64,000 bases of DNA from the NCBI GenBank assembly GCA_930367215.1, contig OV884058.1, forward strand, positions 216,546,208 through 216,610,207, read 5' to 3'. Of the stretch, positions 11,721 to 22,426 are shown piece after piece; positions within the stretch are counted from its first letter, which is position 1; the number at the start of each line of letters is the position of its first letter. Origin of the DNA: Pollenia angustigena (Eukaryota; Arthropoda; Insecta; Diptera; Polleniidae). Position numbers and translations under genes: made by a program. A model generated the notes under the pieces. The model saw nothing but the letters and a program-made list of their open reading frames with translations, made no database searches and had not been told where the DNA came from.

Positions 11721-12689
11721 TTTCTTAATAAAAATAGAAAATACCTTGGACAACCTCCGTGAGAAAAGTCTGAAACAAACGCAAATCACTCATTTTTTTA
11801 AAAATTAATTTTAGATAATGTAAATATGTACGTATTTTAAGTTAAGAAAATGAATTTGTCAGTTTTATTTTTATTTTATTGTTTGTTATTAAAATTAGAA
11901 AAGTAGAAAAAAAAACACTAATTGTAAAAAGCACTAAAGGCACTAACGAAAAATTTAGAAAGCACCAAGTTAGTGCCTTTTTTAGTTTGGCACTATGGAT
12001 AAAATTTTGGCGTTTTGATACATCAAAAAAAACATCAAAAATTATTGCCGAATTATTTTCAAACAAACGCTTGTTTGAAAATTTTTTTGATTTCTACAAA
12101 TTTTTTTACTGATTCAATCAATATTTTTGTTTGATTTTTATTTAACCAACAAAAATGTGGGCAACTCTTCAAAAATTTAATAAGCGCGCTATTGGTTTGA
12201 AGTTTTCATAATTTTGTATGAAATATTTAACGCTCTTTAATGTTGTCGTCTTTTTGCATTTTTTTTATTGATTGTAAGCAACACTTCTTTATGTGAAATA
12301 TAAGAACTACAACAAAAAACACATGCAGTCTATTTTTGGACGCTTTAAAAAAGTACAGCAATAAGAAAAATGATAAAATAGCGTGACGAGGTTTGTAGTA
12401 AAAAAACAACAAAAACAATAGCAGGTAAAAAAACGTTTCATCTTTTTTTAAACAACAGAAAAAACACATTATAAGAAACAAAATAAATTTTTGGTTGGTT
12501 TCAAAGTTGGTAAAAAAAACAAAATCCCGTATTCAATTTTTTCAAATAGTTTGTTTAAATACATCAAATACAAAAATAGAATGATGGCGGAAAACATATC
12601 GAGTCGGTCTGTCGCCGTTTTTGGTTACATTTCTTCTTCATTAGCAAAGGAAAGGATAAAGCAACAGTGAGTGATGAAGAAAAACACTG

Positions 12690-12700
12690 TGAGTATAAAT
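12690..12700 (+). promoter_or_regulatory. Possible TATA box ahead of the 91-bp repeats
   Basis: GTATAAATATG lies about 25 bp upstream of two GC-richer repeats. The spacing would suit a core promoter of an inserted element. No transcription start motif confirms it. Confidence 0.25.
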
Positions 12701-12719
12701 ATGACTTCGTTCAAAAATT

Positions 12720-12901
12720 ATTCCAACAAAAAAATGTGTCTCAAAGCCAGCCGGCCGCTCTGCTCTGCTTCATCTTCGCTAACAGTGCTTGCTTGTGTGC
12801 GCGTCATTGCATTCCAACAAAAAAATGTGTCTCAAAGCCAGCCGGCCGCTCTGCTCTGCTTCATCTTCGCTAACAGTGCTTGCTTGTGTGCGCGTCATTG
12901 C
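12720..12901. repeat. Perfect 91-bp tandem duplication
   Basis: 12720-12810 and 12811-12901 appear identical, beginning attccaacaaaaaaatg and ending gcgcgtcattgc. The unit is far richer in GC than its surroundings. Frames of 68-84 codons run through both copies, but their composition gives no domain. Confidence 0.9.
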
Positions 12902-13281
12902 TTGTGCCAAAACTTTTTTGTTTGATTCAGCAAAATTATTTCTTTGAAATTTATATGAATTTCAGTAAACTTTTTGTTTGACTCTGTAAAATTATTTGTT
13001 TGAAAAAATCGGCGTTTTTTTCAATAAACAAAATGCAAATAAATTGTTTGAATATGCGAATTTGTTTGTAGGACCGATTTTAGACAAAAAATTTTTTGAT
13101 TCTACAAATTTTTTGTTTGAATTGGAAAAATAATTTTTTCTGTGTAGTGTCAAATGCACTTAGATGGCATCACTGATTCAAATACAGAAATACTTTTTTC
13201 TCAAAAATCGAGAAACGTTGGAATTTTTTTGTTTCACATTTCATGTAAGAAATTTTACGATGCGGGAAATACAGAAACGAG

Positions 13282-13449
13282 CTACTGGACAGCAAACTGA
13301 ACTGGAAGATGAACATCATTTCCAGGACTACTAGGGCAGCAACTGCATTATACTGCTGCAAAAGGGCCATTGGCCTGAACTGGGGAATTAACCCGTGGAA
13401 TGTATATTGGCTATACGAATGTGTCATTAAACCTATTCTAGAGTTTGCT
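13282..13449 (+). pseudogene. RT thumb fragment of an R1/LOA-like retrotransposon
   Basis: One frame reads LLDSKLNWKMN, then YCCKRAIGLNWG and VIKPILEFA. These are the conserved steps of the thumb of RNase H-bearing non-LTR elements and match the equivalent part at 277-390. About 56 codons survive without flanking coding sequence, so it is a short relic. Confidence 0.75.
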
Positions 13450-14107
13450 AAAAACCGTAAAAATGTGAAACCGCGGTTTCGGTTTTAAAATGATTAAAAC
13501 CGGTCGGTTTCGGTTCGGTTTTCGGTTTTGAAAAATATCCAAATAAAACTACATAAACCTATAAATATATTTTGTAAGTTATACAATTTTTTTATTTGTT
13601 TCAACCCACCTAGCATTAAAGTGATAGTTTCTTGTAAAAATCACCTTAATGAGTTTTCTGTGATCACTTTTGATGATTACAAACTGATTTATCACTTGAG
13701 CGATTGAAAATAATTGCATATGAGTTTTAATCATATGAAATCATTGAAAATAATCATTGATTCATTTATATTCTCAAAAAGGAATCAGAAAATTGTATCC
13801 CAATCAGTGCTGCTAGTGGATATTTTGTGCTAAGTAAATGAATTTGCTATTTTATTTTATGTATTTATTTTATTTTTAACAATTGAAGCACAGCCGCGAA
13901 TAACGTTGTAAACGCCACATTTTGCAAAAATTGTTTTTTGCAGATAACCGTTGACCTCAATCTATTACACGGTTTAAACATCAAATCAACCAAAACTAAA
14001 CACCTTAACGCCTTCAAAATGGCATACAAAGTGTCAGCCAGTGGAAGAACATTGCAAGTTACTAACAAAATTATGAAACCGAAATGGTTTTGCAGTGCGG
14101 AATAATA
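13450..14107. other. Non-coding, with accgaaac-rich segment and one arm of a 30-bp inverted repeat
   Basis: 13450-13540 repeats aaaccg/ggtttcgg words. 13878-13907 is the left copy of a perfect 30-bp inverted repeat whose mate is 18643-18672. No gene recognised. Confidence 0.5.
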
Positions 14108-14276
14108 TTTTTTTTTTTTTTTTTTTTTTTTTTATTTATTAATTCATTTATTAAATTACTTAAATCTTTACAATTTAGAGCTTCAGCGCCTTTTAGGCAT
14201 TGTTGAAGCAGGTTGGCAGATACAATCCTTTTATAAATACAGTTATTATACATATTTACATTATAAAAGAAAACAG

Positions 14277-14307
<31 letters not shown>

Positions 14308-14418
14308 TTATAATAATGAATAAAAAAATAATTATTACTTCAAAAAACAAAAGAAGGAAAAATGAAAAAAATTAATTCAGTTAAATGAACTTCTTAAATT
14401 AGTTTTTTAACAAACACT

Positions 14419-17316
14419 TTATACTAATAGTTCTTCTATTTGATTCAATAAATATATCTTTAAATTTGTCTTAAACGTTGAAATTCTTGTTAGATTTTTT
14501 AAATAAATAGGCAAGTTATTATATTCATGACTACCAATATATTCTATTCGCTGCTTGGTTGTTTCAAGTCGACACCTGGATACTGCTAGATTATTATTGT
14601 TTCTTGTGTTAATTGTGTGTTGGTTCCTTGAAAGGAAAATGGTGTGATGCCCTATATTTTGTATGCATTTGAAAACGTACGTTAACAGCCTCATCTTGTA
14701 TATGCCACGAATTGGTAAAATGGTTTTGTATATTTCTTTATAGAGTAATACTGTTGGATATATTCTAGGAAGGTAAGATACAACTCTTAAAGCTTTGTTC
14801 TGTATACGTTGCAATGATTTTAATTCGGTACTGTTTTTATATGCATATAAGATAGCCAAGTAATTAAAATGGCTCTGGATAAGTGAATTGTAAATCAATA
14901 GTTTTGCATTTTTATTAAATTTGTTTTTAAATTTATATAGGAAGCCAATTGCTTGAGCAGCCTTCGATTTTATACTCTGAATATGTTGGCTCCACACAAG
15001 ATTGTTCTGCAAGTATATGCCGAGATACTTTATTGAATTACTTTCAAAAATTTCGTTTCCATCAATAAAAATACTAAAATTGCAACTGCGTTCACAATAT
15101 GGCTTAAATCTTAGTACACGGGTTTTACTTGCATTCAAAAATAATTTATTAATCCTCACAAATTCAGATACCAACGCTACATCTCGTTCCACATATGCTT
15201 TTGCAACTGTTTCATGTTTATATGGATACAATAGACAAATGTCATCTGCATATACAAAAAGCTTACCAAAAAGTTCCAAATTCTTAATGTCATTTATGTA
15301 TATGGAAAATAACAACGGCCCCAAGACACTCCCCTGTGGTACTCCATATTCAACACTACGAACAGCACTCTTATACGTGTTAATTTGAACAAACTGCTTC
15401 CTACTCGCTAGGTAACTTTTTAGTAGTAAAAGTTCCTTTCCACAAATACCATAATATCTCAATTTCCTGCACAATATTTCGTGATCTATGAGATCAAATG
15501 CTTTTGTCAAATCAAAAAATACACCAACAACACCACAATAGCCTTCATCCAATCCTTTACAGATAAAATTTATTACGTTCACTACTGCCTCCTCTGTACC
15601 ACATCCCTTTCTAAATCCATACTGAAAATCATTTAGTAAGTGATTCATATCCATATACATTGATATCTGATCATACAAAAATCTCTCGAACACATTGTCA
15701 ATCACTGATAATACAGAAATCGGTCTATACATTTCTAGTTTAGTAGAATTAATTTTCTTTGAAATCGGCACCACTTTGTGAATCTTTAAAATTTCTGGGT
15801 AAACAGTAGTATATATCATATTATTGATGATAATTACTAAATATGGTGTAAAATCATCCTTATTATCCAATAGCAAAAATGGTAATATATTGTCATGACC
15901 AGTGCTTTTGCCTGGTTTTAAATTACTTATAATATGATAAATATCATCGTACGTTGCATGTTCAAAATAGCACCTATCATTATGTTGTACAAGTGTTCTT
16001 AATGAATTACAAGAGTCTTGTGGGAATTGTTCAAGTTTTGATCTTATATCCCGTATTGACTGCAGAAAGTAATCATTTAATACCTCAGCTTTCACAGAAT
16101 CACTTTCGATTGGTTCACCATTGGTGTCCGTTAAAGTAATAGTTTTAAAACAATTTCTTCCCAAAGTTTTATTTAAAAATCTCCAACATTTTTTTGGATC
16201 CTGTTGTATTTGACTTATTTTGTCTATATAATAATTGTTCAACGATTCTTTGGTAGCTTTTTTAATTATTTTGCTAATTCTGGTTAGTCTTTCCTTTAAA
16301 CCGGGATTTTCACGATTTTTCCTTCGCTGCCTTAATAGAGTTGTCTTGTATGCTATTAATTTACGAAGATTTTCAGTAATCCATGGAGTCATTTCTGTTC
16401 TTAATATTTTTTTATTTCTCCTTTTAGTTGTTGAGTTTTCCAAAGCATCATTCACACATGATATCAAACTTGTTACATCAGTAGAAGGATCCCCAGTCTG
16501 GCATATTGCAGGCAATGATATACTTATTAATTCTTTAAAGCGTTTATAATCACGACAAACTATATTATTTTCAGTAAAATCTCTATTTTGCGTTTCAATA
16601 CCTATTCTACAAACAATAATGTTATGATCAGTTATATCACATTCAATTGATTCGACATTTAAACGATCCTGAACATTACTGTAAATATGGTCAATGGAGG
16701 TTCCACTAACTGAGCGCGTCAACATTGTGTGGCAATTTTTCAGGTTGTAGTTATTAAGCAGATTTATTAGTTCTTCCGACGAGTTTTGATTTAGTATATC
16801 AATATTTGAATCACCAGCAAATAAACAAGGGTAACGACCACAAGAATCAAGCAACTTTTCCAACAATAACAAAAACCTTTCCCTTTTACACTTCTGTGAT
16901 CTATAAAATGATATAAATTTTATAGGCTTTCCATTTACCTTTACTTTATTTAATGTTACTATAATTGAATCAAAGAAATTCGTACTCTCACATATATCAA
17001 CGGTATACTGCAGATTTTCTTGAATAAAAATTGAAGTTCCACCGTAGCCATCTGGTCTGCAACAATGTATACTTTTGTAACCAGCAATATTGTAAAGTTG
17101 CACTAAATCTTTACTAAACCAAGTTTCTTGAATAGCAATAATATTGGGTAGCCATGGTAATTTTGTAATTAGCGACTTAAATTTATTGAATTTATCGATT
17201 GACGAAATACTTCTGACGTTTAGTGAAAAAATGTTCAAGGACATCATATTTATGTTTTTAATATACTTTTTATAAGAATTAAGATTTGAGAAATATTGAT
17301 TTTTTATATAGTTCAT
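14419..17316 (-). CDS. ORF2: apurinic-type endonuclease and reverse transcriptase
   Basis: A 965-residue polyprotein that nicks target DNA and copies the element RNA from the nick. The N-terminal endonuclease has QETW at about 63-66, GDSN at about 168-171 and TDHN at about 229-232, all family catalytic motifs. The RT follows, with RPISVLS near 530, FDLTKAFD at about 600-608, GVPQGSVLGP at about 658-667 and the catalytic YADD at about 689-692. The C-terminal region (LQRIQNKALR) is as in CR1, L2 and Jockey elements, and there is no RNase H. No stop or frameshift is seen. Length is normal for the group. The first Met is chosen because the endonuclease motifs start soon after it. Confidence 0.92.
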   Translation of the reverse strand: MNYIKNQYFSNLNSYKKYIKNINMMSLNIFSLNVRSISSIDKFNKFKSLITKLPWLPNIIAIQETWFSKDLVQLYNIAGYKSIHCCRPDGYGGTSIFIQENLQYTVDICESTNFFDSIIVTLNKVKVNGKPIKFISFYRSQKCKRERFLLLLEKLLDSCGRYPCLFAGDSNIDILNQNSSEELINLLNNYNLKNCHTMLTRSVSGTSIDHIYSNVQDRLNVESIECDITDHNIIVCRIGIETQNRDFTENNIVCRDYKRFKELISISLPAICQTGDPSTDVTSLISCVNDALENSTTKRRNKKILRTEMTPWITENLRKLIAYKTTLLRQRRKNRENPGLKERLTRISKIIKKATKESLNNYYIDKISQIQQDPKKCWRFLNKTLGRNCFKTITLTDTNGEPIESDSVKAEVLNDYFLQSIRDIRSKLEQFPQDSCNSLRTLVQHNDRCYFEHATYDDIYHIISNLKPGKSTGHDNILPFLLLDNKDDFTPYLVIIINNMIYTTVYPEILKIHKVVPISKKINSTKLEMYRPISVLSVIDNVFERFLYDQISMYMDMNHLLNDFQYGFRKGCGTEEAVVNVINFICKGLDEGYCGVVGVFFDLTKAFDLIDHEILCRKLRYYGICGKELLLLKSYLASRKQFVQINTYKSAVRSVEYGVPQGSVLGPLLFSIYINDIKNLELFGKLFVYADDICLLYPYKHETVAKAYVERDVALVSEFVRINKLFLNASKTRVLRFKPYCERSCNFSIFIDGNEIFESNSIKYLGIYLQNNLVWSQHIQSIKSKAAQAIGFLYKFKNKFNKNAKLLIYNSLIQSHFNYLAILYAYKNSTELKSLQRIQNKALRVVSYLPRIYPTVLLYKEIYKTILPIRGIYKMRLLTYVFKCIQNIGHHTIFLSRNQHTINTRNNNNLAVSRCRLETTKQRIEYIGSHEYNNLPIYLKNLTRISTFKTNLKIYLLNQIEELLV

Positions 17317-17392
17317 TTAAATATTTAATAATTAGAAAATATATACATGCATAACAAACCAAAAATAAAAAATAATTTAAATTATAACTGAG

Positions 17393-18379
17393 TTATGAAG
17401 ATAAATAAACATCATCATCTGCACCATTATTCTCATAGGCACCAGTTGTTCCATATTGGGATCTTCGACCTCGATTTTTATTTGTTGTTGCTTCTAGCAA
17501 AAACATATCAACTTCTTCCTCATTTGCAATAAATTTAGGTTTGGATAGCTCACTCCTTTTTACAAACACTTTTCCTCTAATTGCATAGACTGCACGATAA
17601 CCAACTGTTTTTAAAACTCTAGCATGGTTAAGTAAATTCATTGTTTCCTTGCTTAAATAGTCATTTACATACACATTTTTAAAAGATTCGTTTTGCTTTA
17701 AGATTGGCTTAACAGACATCATTTTATCTTTAGATTTTTTTGAGTTAAATTTTACAACCACCGTTTGGCTTTTAGTTTTACTGTCTTCATTATTACGTCT
17801 ATTTCGAATAACATAGGCATCATCAATACTTTCTGATTGCAGTTCTATACCAGCGTCACTAGTTAGTTTCAAAATTGCATCGGCTGCTGTTGATCCTGAA
17901 GGCACCTCCACACCAGTTACCAAACAATCATGTTTAACTCTTTCATCATTTAAAAATTTTATTGTGTTTTTTAAAGATTTCACATCATTCTTTAATTGTT
18001 TATTTTCTTTTTGCATCATTTCTATTTTCTTTTTGTTATCAGCAACAGCTTTTAAAATGTCATCATATTGTTTTGACATGAATGTTATTGCTTCATGCAT
18101 GGCAGTCAGCTGATCCAACTTTTTAAGTTCCACTTTGATTTGATTTAACTCTGCTTTAATTGTACCACTATTGTTATCACAGAGATGGCATATGTATTCT
18201 TCTTTTTCATTCTTTACCAGATATTCGTATTTTGCTTTATCGAGTGTTGTACAAAGTACATGGTAAACTTTCGAGCACTTATCGCACTCAATAAATTCTT
18301 CTTCATCTTCGTTTACCACTAATTTGCACTGACCGCAAAATGTTTGATTATTTTTAAAGCTTCGACGTCCTTTATTCAT
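17393..18379 (-). CDS. ORF1: PHD-finger nucleic-acid-binding protein of the retrotransposon
   Basis: A 328-residue protein. Residues 15-67 form a C4HC3 PHD-type zinc finger (Cys15, Cys18, Cys32, Cys35, His40, Cys43, Cys64, Cys67). Residues about 75-150 are rich in heptad-like Lys/Glu/Leu and should form a coiled coil. The part from about 155 to 290 resembles the RRM-like/C-terminal domain of other non-LTR ORF1 proteins (VVVKFNSKKSKDKMM). Such proteins package the element RNA. PHD fingers in ORF1 are known from CR1/L2-type elements. It sits directly upstream of ORF2 in the same orientation. Confidence 0.85.
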   Translation of the reverse strand: MNKGRRSFKNNQTFCGQCKLVVNEDEEEFIECDKCSKVYHVLCTTLDKAKYEYLVKNEKEEYICHLCDNNSGTIKAELNQIKVELKKLDQLTAMHEAITFMSKQYDDILKAVADNKKKIEMMQKENKQLKNDVKSLKNTIKFLNDERVKHDCLVTGVEVPSGSTAADAILKLTSDAGIELQSESIDDAYVIRNRRNNEDSKTKSQTVVVKFNSKKSKDKMMSVKPILKQNESFKNVYVNDYLSKETMNLLNHARVLKTVGYRAVYAIRGKVFVKRSELSKPKFIANEEEVDMFLLEATTNKNRGRRSQYGTTGAYENNGADDDVYLSS

Positions 18380-18837
18380 TTTATTTCACAATACGTAACT
18401 TCTTTATATCTTTCCCAACTTAAATCTTTATATTTTCTTTATTGTTTAAATTTTGTTACTAGTTAAATGTATTAAATAATTTTTTTTTTCTTTAAGGAAC
18501 TCTCAAATTTTGTACTATTGCATAAAAGTTTTTATTATCATTATTTTAAATAAAAGAAAAAAAAAGAATTTTAAAACAAATAATGCTGCCTGTCAAAAAA
18601 CGTTTTTTTGCTCTCCTGAAAAATTATTATTTTGTAACTTAAAACGTTATTCGCGGCTGTGCTTCAATTGTTTTTTATGTTGATTTTATCGTTTTAGTAA
18701 ATAAATTGAAAAACCCCGTTAATTCGTATTTATTTTATTTTAACCCCGTTAAATCGAAATCCCGCTAAATCGAAAACCCCTATAATTCGTAAGAAACGGC
18801 CGGTCCCTTGCTATTACGAATTATCGGGATTTTACTG

Positions 18838-19209
18838 TACATATGTACGTATGTGGATTCGGTTCTTACAATTTTACAGCACTTTTTTATTTTTTCTTAT
18901 GCAATACTGAAAATTATTATAATAAATAATTATCTGATCACTAATTCCACTAACACCGTGGTAAGAGCTATAAAACAGATTACCCAGTTTTGATGTTTAA
19001 AAATATTAATGTGTTCTTATAAAAATAATTAATTACTCTGCTAATTTTTTTCTTGAGTATGATTATACACTATGTTGTTAAAAAATATTATATATTTGAT
19101 GATACGTCATTTTTAATTTTGTAAATAACTTTGTTATTTTTTAAGATAGAAGTTTAAAAGTTTATTAAAATTAAAAGATTTTGTTATTCGTGCTAAATTT
19201 ACAGTTTTT
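18838..19209. other. Non-coding, nothing recognised
   Basis: AT-rich flank to the right of the Tigger element. The short ORF at 18808-18993 has no recognisable feature. Confidence 0.45.
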
Positions 19210-19745
19210 ATTCTTGATAAAAACACTTGAAATTTAGGGTGCGTTCGTTAATGCATCACTGCGCTGGATCAGTGATCTCAAATCGTTATATATTTATGAG
19301 TGAAGTAAATGTGGACCAAAAAATTGTGAAATACTCCACAAAAATAATAGACATACAATAAAAAAAAAATATAATTATTTTTTATCGGCTTTATAAAAAG
19401 TTTGATTTTCTGATGCAGCACAGTGATGCATTTACGAACGCACCCTTATTGTTGATGGGATAAGCTATTCCTATGCGCATTTCACTGGTTGCTTAGGCCA
19501 GATCATCAGGAAACTTCATCCATAAAGATTTTAGAAAAACTAAAGATATTAAACCAAATAAAACTGTTAAACGTTTAAGACTTATAAGCAACAGTTCTAC
19601 TTGCAACAATATCAAAGTTTAAACAAAAACATCAACAATAAACAGTGAGTTTATCTCTTCTTACATTCCCCACTACAATTTATTGGAATTCTTCCCACAT
19701 TAATTGTAGTTGTAAGTAGGTTAAGTAAAACAAAATGAAAACAAC
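19210..19745. repeat. Dispersed repeat family R1a, copy with MITE insertion
   Basis: Shares with 55540-55860 the ordered words aaaacact-gaaattta, cactggttgctta-gccagatcatcaggaaac, ccccactacaatt and ttggaattct-ccca-cattaatt. The left part is split by the MITE at 19237-19445. Nature unknown. In the other copy the repeat ends just before a non-LTR RT pseudogene. Confidence 0.75.
19237..19445. mobile_element. 209-bp MITE, TTA target duplication (PIF/Harbinger type)
   Basis: The ends GGGTGCGTTCGT-AATGCATC are inverted and flanked by TTA (19234-19236 and 19446-19448). The paralogous repeat at 55571-55580 keeps the uninterrupted gaaatttattgttg, an empty site. A 3-bp TTA duplication is typical of PIF/Harbinger elements. 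Confidence 0.85.
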
Positions 19746-21680
19746 AACAACTTACAAAAGCATGTTGTCAATTAAGTGTTTTTTTTTTTAAATATTTAAA
19801 ATATAATTAGTATTGTGGTTATTTTGTTGAACTATTTATGGTTTTTAATCCAAATTTTCAATATTTTTAATTAGGCTTAAGTTCATGAAATTTAATTTTT
19901 ATTAAATTATTTTTATGAAGAAAGGAATTTTACAACATGAAAATTAATTAAAATTGTTATTGATAATCTTTCATTCTTGACGTGGCTCGGGCTCGAACCC
20001 TGGCCGGCAGGTTACCATGACATGTTTCGATCGCAACCACTCGATCTCCTCAGATGGATTTGCCGTCTTACACTCGCAGCCATCGACGACTGCTGACGTC
20101 ACTAGTCAAACATCAATCCTTAAACCAAATTGTATTTTAACATTTGGTAGATCGAAATTTGCTTTCCTGAATGATTATCCATTTTAATTGACTTTACATG
20201 TTTTTTCCTTTACTTCTGTTTTTTCGTACTTTCGTCAAGAATTTTTCTTGAAGTCCAAGTACATTTTTTGTTTTTTCACTTTGTCTTTCTCTTTTCCGTT
20301 GACCTTTTTCAGCACAACTTGAAGGACAAATGTACACATAGAGCTCGTGCCTTAGCTTTAACAATAATTAGTATTGTGGTTATTTTGTTGAACTATTTAT
20401 GGTTTTTAATCCAAATTTTCAATATTTTTAATTAGGCTTAAGTTCATCAAATTTAATTTTTATTAAATTATTTTTATGAAGAAAGGAATTTTACAACATG
20501 AAAATTAATTAAAATTGTTATTGATAATCTTTCATTCTTGACGTGGCTCGGGCTCGAACCCTGGCCGGCAGGTTACCATGACATGTTTCGATCGCAACCA
20601 CTCGATCTCCTCAGATGGATTTGCCGTCTTACACTCGCAGCCATCGACGACTGCTGACGTCACTAGTCAAACATCAATCCTTAAACCAAATTGTATTTTA
20701 ACATTTGGTAGATCGAAATTTGCTTTCCTGAATGATTATCCATTTTAATTGATTTTACATGTTTTTTCCTTTACTTCTGTTTTTTCGTACTTTCGTCAAG
20801 AATTTTTCTTGAAGTCCAAGTACATTTTTTGTTTTTTCACTTTGTCTTTCTCTTTTCCGTTGACCTTTTTCAGCACAACTTGAAGGACAAATGTACACAT
20901 AGAGCTCGTGCCTTAGCTTTAACAATAATTAGTATTGTGGTTATTTTGTTGAACTATTTATGGTTTTTAATCCAAATTTTTAATATTTTTAATTAGGCTT
21001 AAGTTCATGAAATTTAATTTTTATTAAATTATTTTTATGAAGAAAGGAATTTTACAACATGAAAATTAATTAAAATTGTTATTGATAATCTTTCATTCTT
21101 GACGTGGCTCGGGCACGAACCCTGGCCGGCAGGTTACCATGACATGTTTCGATCGCAACCACTCGATCTCCTCAGATGGATTTGCCGTCTTACACTCGCA
21201 GCCATCGACGACTGCTGACGTCACTAGTCAAACATCAATCCTTAAACCAAATTGTATTTTAACATTTGGTAGATCGAAATTTGCTTTCCTGAATGATTAT
21301 CCATTTTAATTGATTTTACATGTTTTTTCCTTTACTTCTGTTTTTTCGTACTTTCGTCAAGAATTTTTCTTGAAGTCCAAGTACATTTTTTGTTTTTTCA
21401 CTTTGTCTTTCTCTTTTCCGTTCACCTTTTTCAGCACAACTTGAAGGACAAATGTACACATAGAGCTCGTGCCTTAGCTTTAACAATAATTAGTATTGTG
21501 GTTATTTTGTTGAACTATTTATGGTTTTTAATCCAAATTTTCAATATTTTTAATTAGGCTTAAGTTCATGAAATTTAATTTTTATTAAATTATTTTTATG
21601 AAGAAAGGAATTTTACAACATGAAAATTAATTAAAAAAATTAAAAATTTAATAAAAATTAAATTTCATGAACTTAAGCCT

Positions 21681-21970
21681 AATTTATAAAGTAACACTAT
21701 CCAGTGAGACACAAAGAATGCTGACGACGGCCGTAGCGGGCCAGAAAATGCATTACATTCTGCTGGTGTCTAATAATTGTAAATTTTTCTGTACATTCAA
21801 TATACCTCATTGCTTTCCAACGGAAGGCTAAGGTAAAATGTAAAAAGAAAATACAATATAATAGTCTGGTAGTGTATAAAGTCATTTCTGAAAAATTGTA
21901 GGAATAGAACTATTACAAAAAAGCTTTATAAAATACATAACTGAAATTTAGCTCATAGAATAAATTCGAA

Positions 21971-22012
<42 letters not shown>

Positions 22013-22405
22013 TTGAATATAATATAAAGTTACCTTCGGAAGGAAATAATTCCCAGTTTCTATTTGTTAAAATAGTTGAGTTAAATACATTCAATTTATA
22101 AAGTAACACTATCCAGTGAGACACAAAGAATGCTGACGACGGCCGTAGCGGGCCAGAAAATGCATTACATTCTGCTGGTGTCTAATAATTGTAAATTTTT
22201 CTGTACATTCAATATACCTCATTGCTTTCCAACGGAAGGCTAAGGTAAAATGTAAAAAGAAAATACAATATAATAGTCTGGTAGTGTATAAAGTCATTTC
22301 TGAAAAATTGTAGGAATAGAACTATTACAAAAAAGCTTTATAAAATACATAACTGAAATTTAGCTCATAGAATAAATTCGAAAAATTAAAAAAAAAAAAA
22401 AAAAA
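21681..22405. repeat. Two copies of a 3'-poly(A) sequence within the array, 412 bp apart
   Basis: Copies 21681-22009 and 22093-22405 both start aatttataaagtaacac and end in gaaaaattaaaa plus a long A run. They carry the same 62-codon minus-strand frame with no known domain. An inverted piece of the array unit (21641-21683) lies just left of the first copy. Confidence 0.85.
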
Positions 22406-22426
22406 ATATTTAAAATATATTTAAAA

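Larger units (their letters stand above)
11721..13280. other. Non-coding inside the Tigger element; inserted repeats
   Basis: AT-rich sequence with several ttgtttga/ctacaaattttt words that recur to 13140. There is an imperfect hairpin around ggcactaacg...gttagtgcc (11938-11980). At 13190-13265 lies a relative of the inverted end at 36500-36565 (ctttttctc-aaaaatcgagaaacg-tggaat-tttgtttcaca). No supportable gene. Confidence 0.45.
14108..18640 (-). mobile_element. Full-length CR1/L2-like non-LTR retrotransposon
   Basis: The element is read on the minus strand. A 5' region precedes ORF1 (PHD-finger protein, 17393-18379). ORF2 (endonuclease plus RT, 14419-17316) follows after a 76-bp gap, and a 3' region ends in an A tract of about 26 (T run at 14108-14133). 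Both ORFs are open, so it is either recently inserted or still active. It lies inside the Tigger element and must be younger than it. The 5' boundary is not certain and I found no clean target duplication. Confidence 0.8.
10039..18837 (+). mobile_element. pogo/Tigger-type DNA transposon, invaded by other elements
   Basis: The termini are the inverted pair CAGTAAAATCCCGATAATTC (10039 and, reversed, ending 18837), flanked by TA on both sides (10037-10038 and 18838-18839). Subterminal AATTCG words repeat at both ends. The left part carries a DDE transposase pseudogene. The right part is interrupted by a full-length CR1-like retrotransposon (about 14108-18640) and by older insertions. The near-perfect ends and TA duplication fix the boundaries. 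Confidence 0.85.

Noticed and set aside
11842..12481. Phe/Leu-rich frames as membrane proteins
   Set aside because: Produced by T-rich DNA inside the Tigger element. No recognisable family or start context.
19983..20050. Functional tRNA gene in each array unit
   Set aside because: A- and B-box are present, but the acceptor, D and anticodon stems do not pair as in a real tRNA.
21697..22297. Identical 62-codon frames
   Set aside because: Identity comes from the DNA duplication. No start context, domain or codon signal supports a protein.
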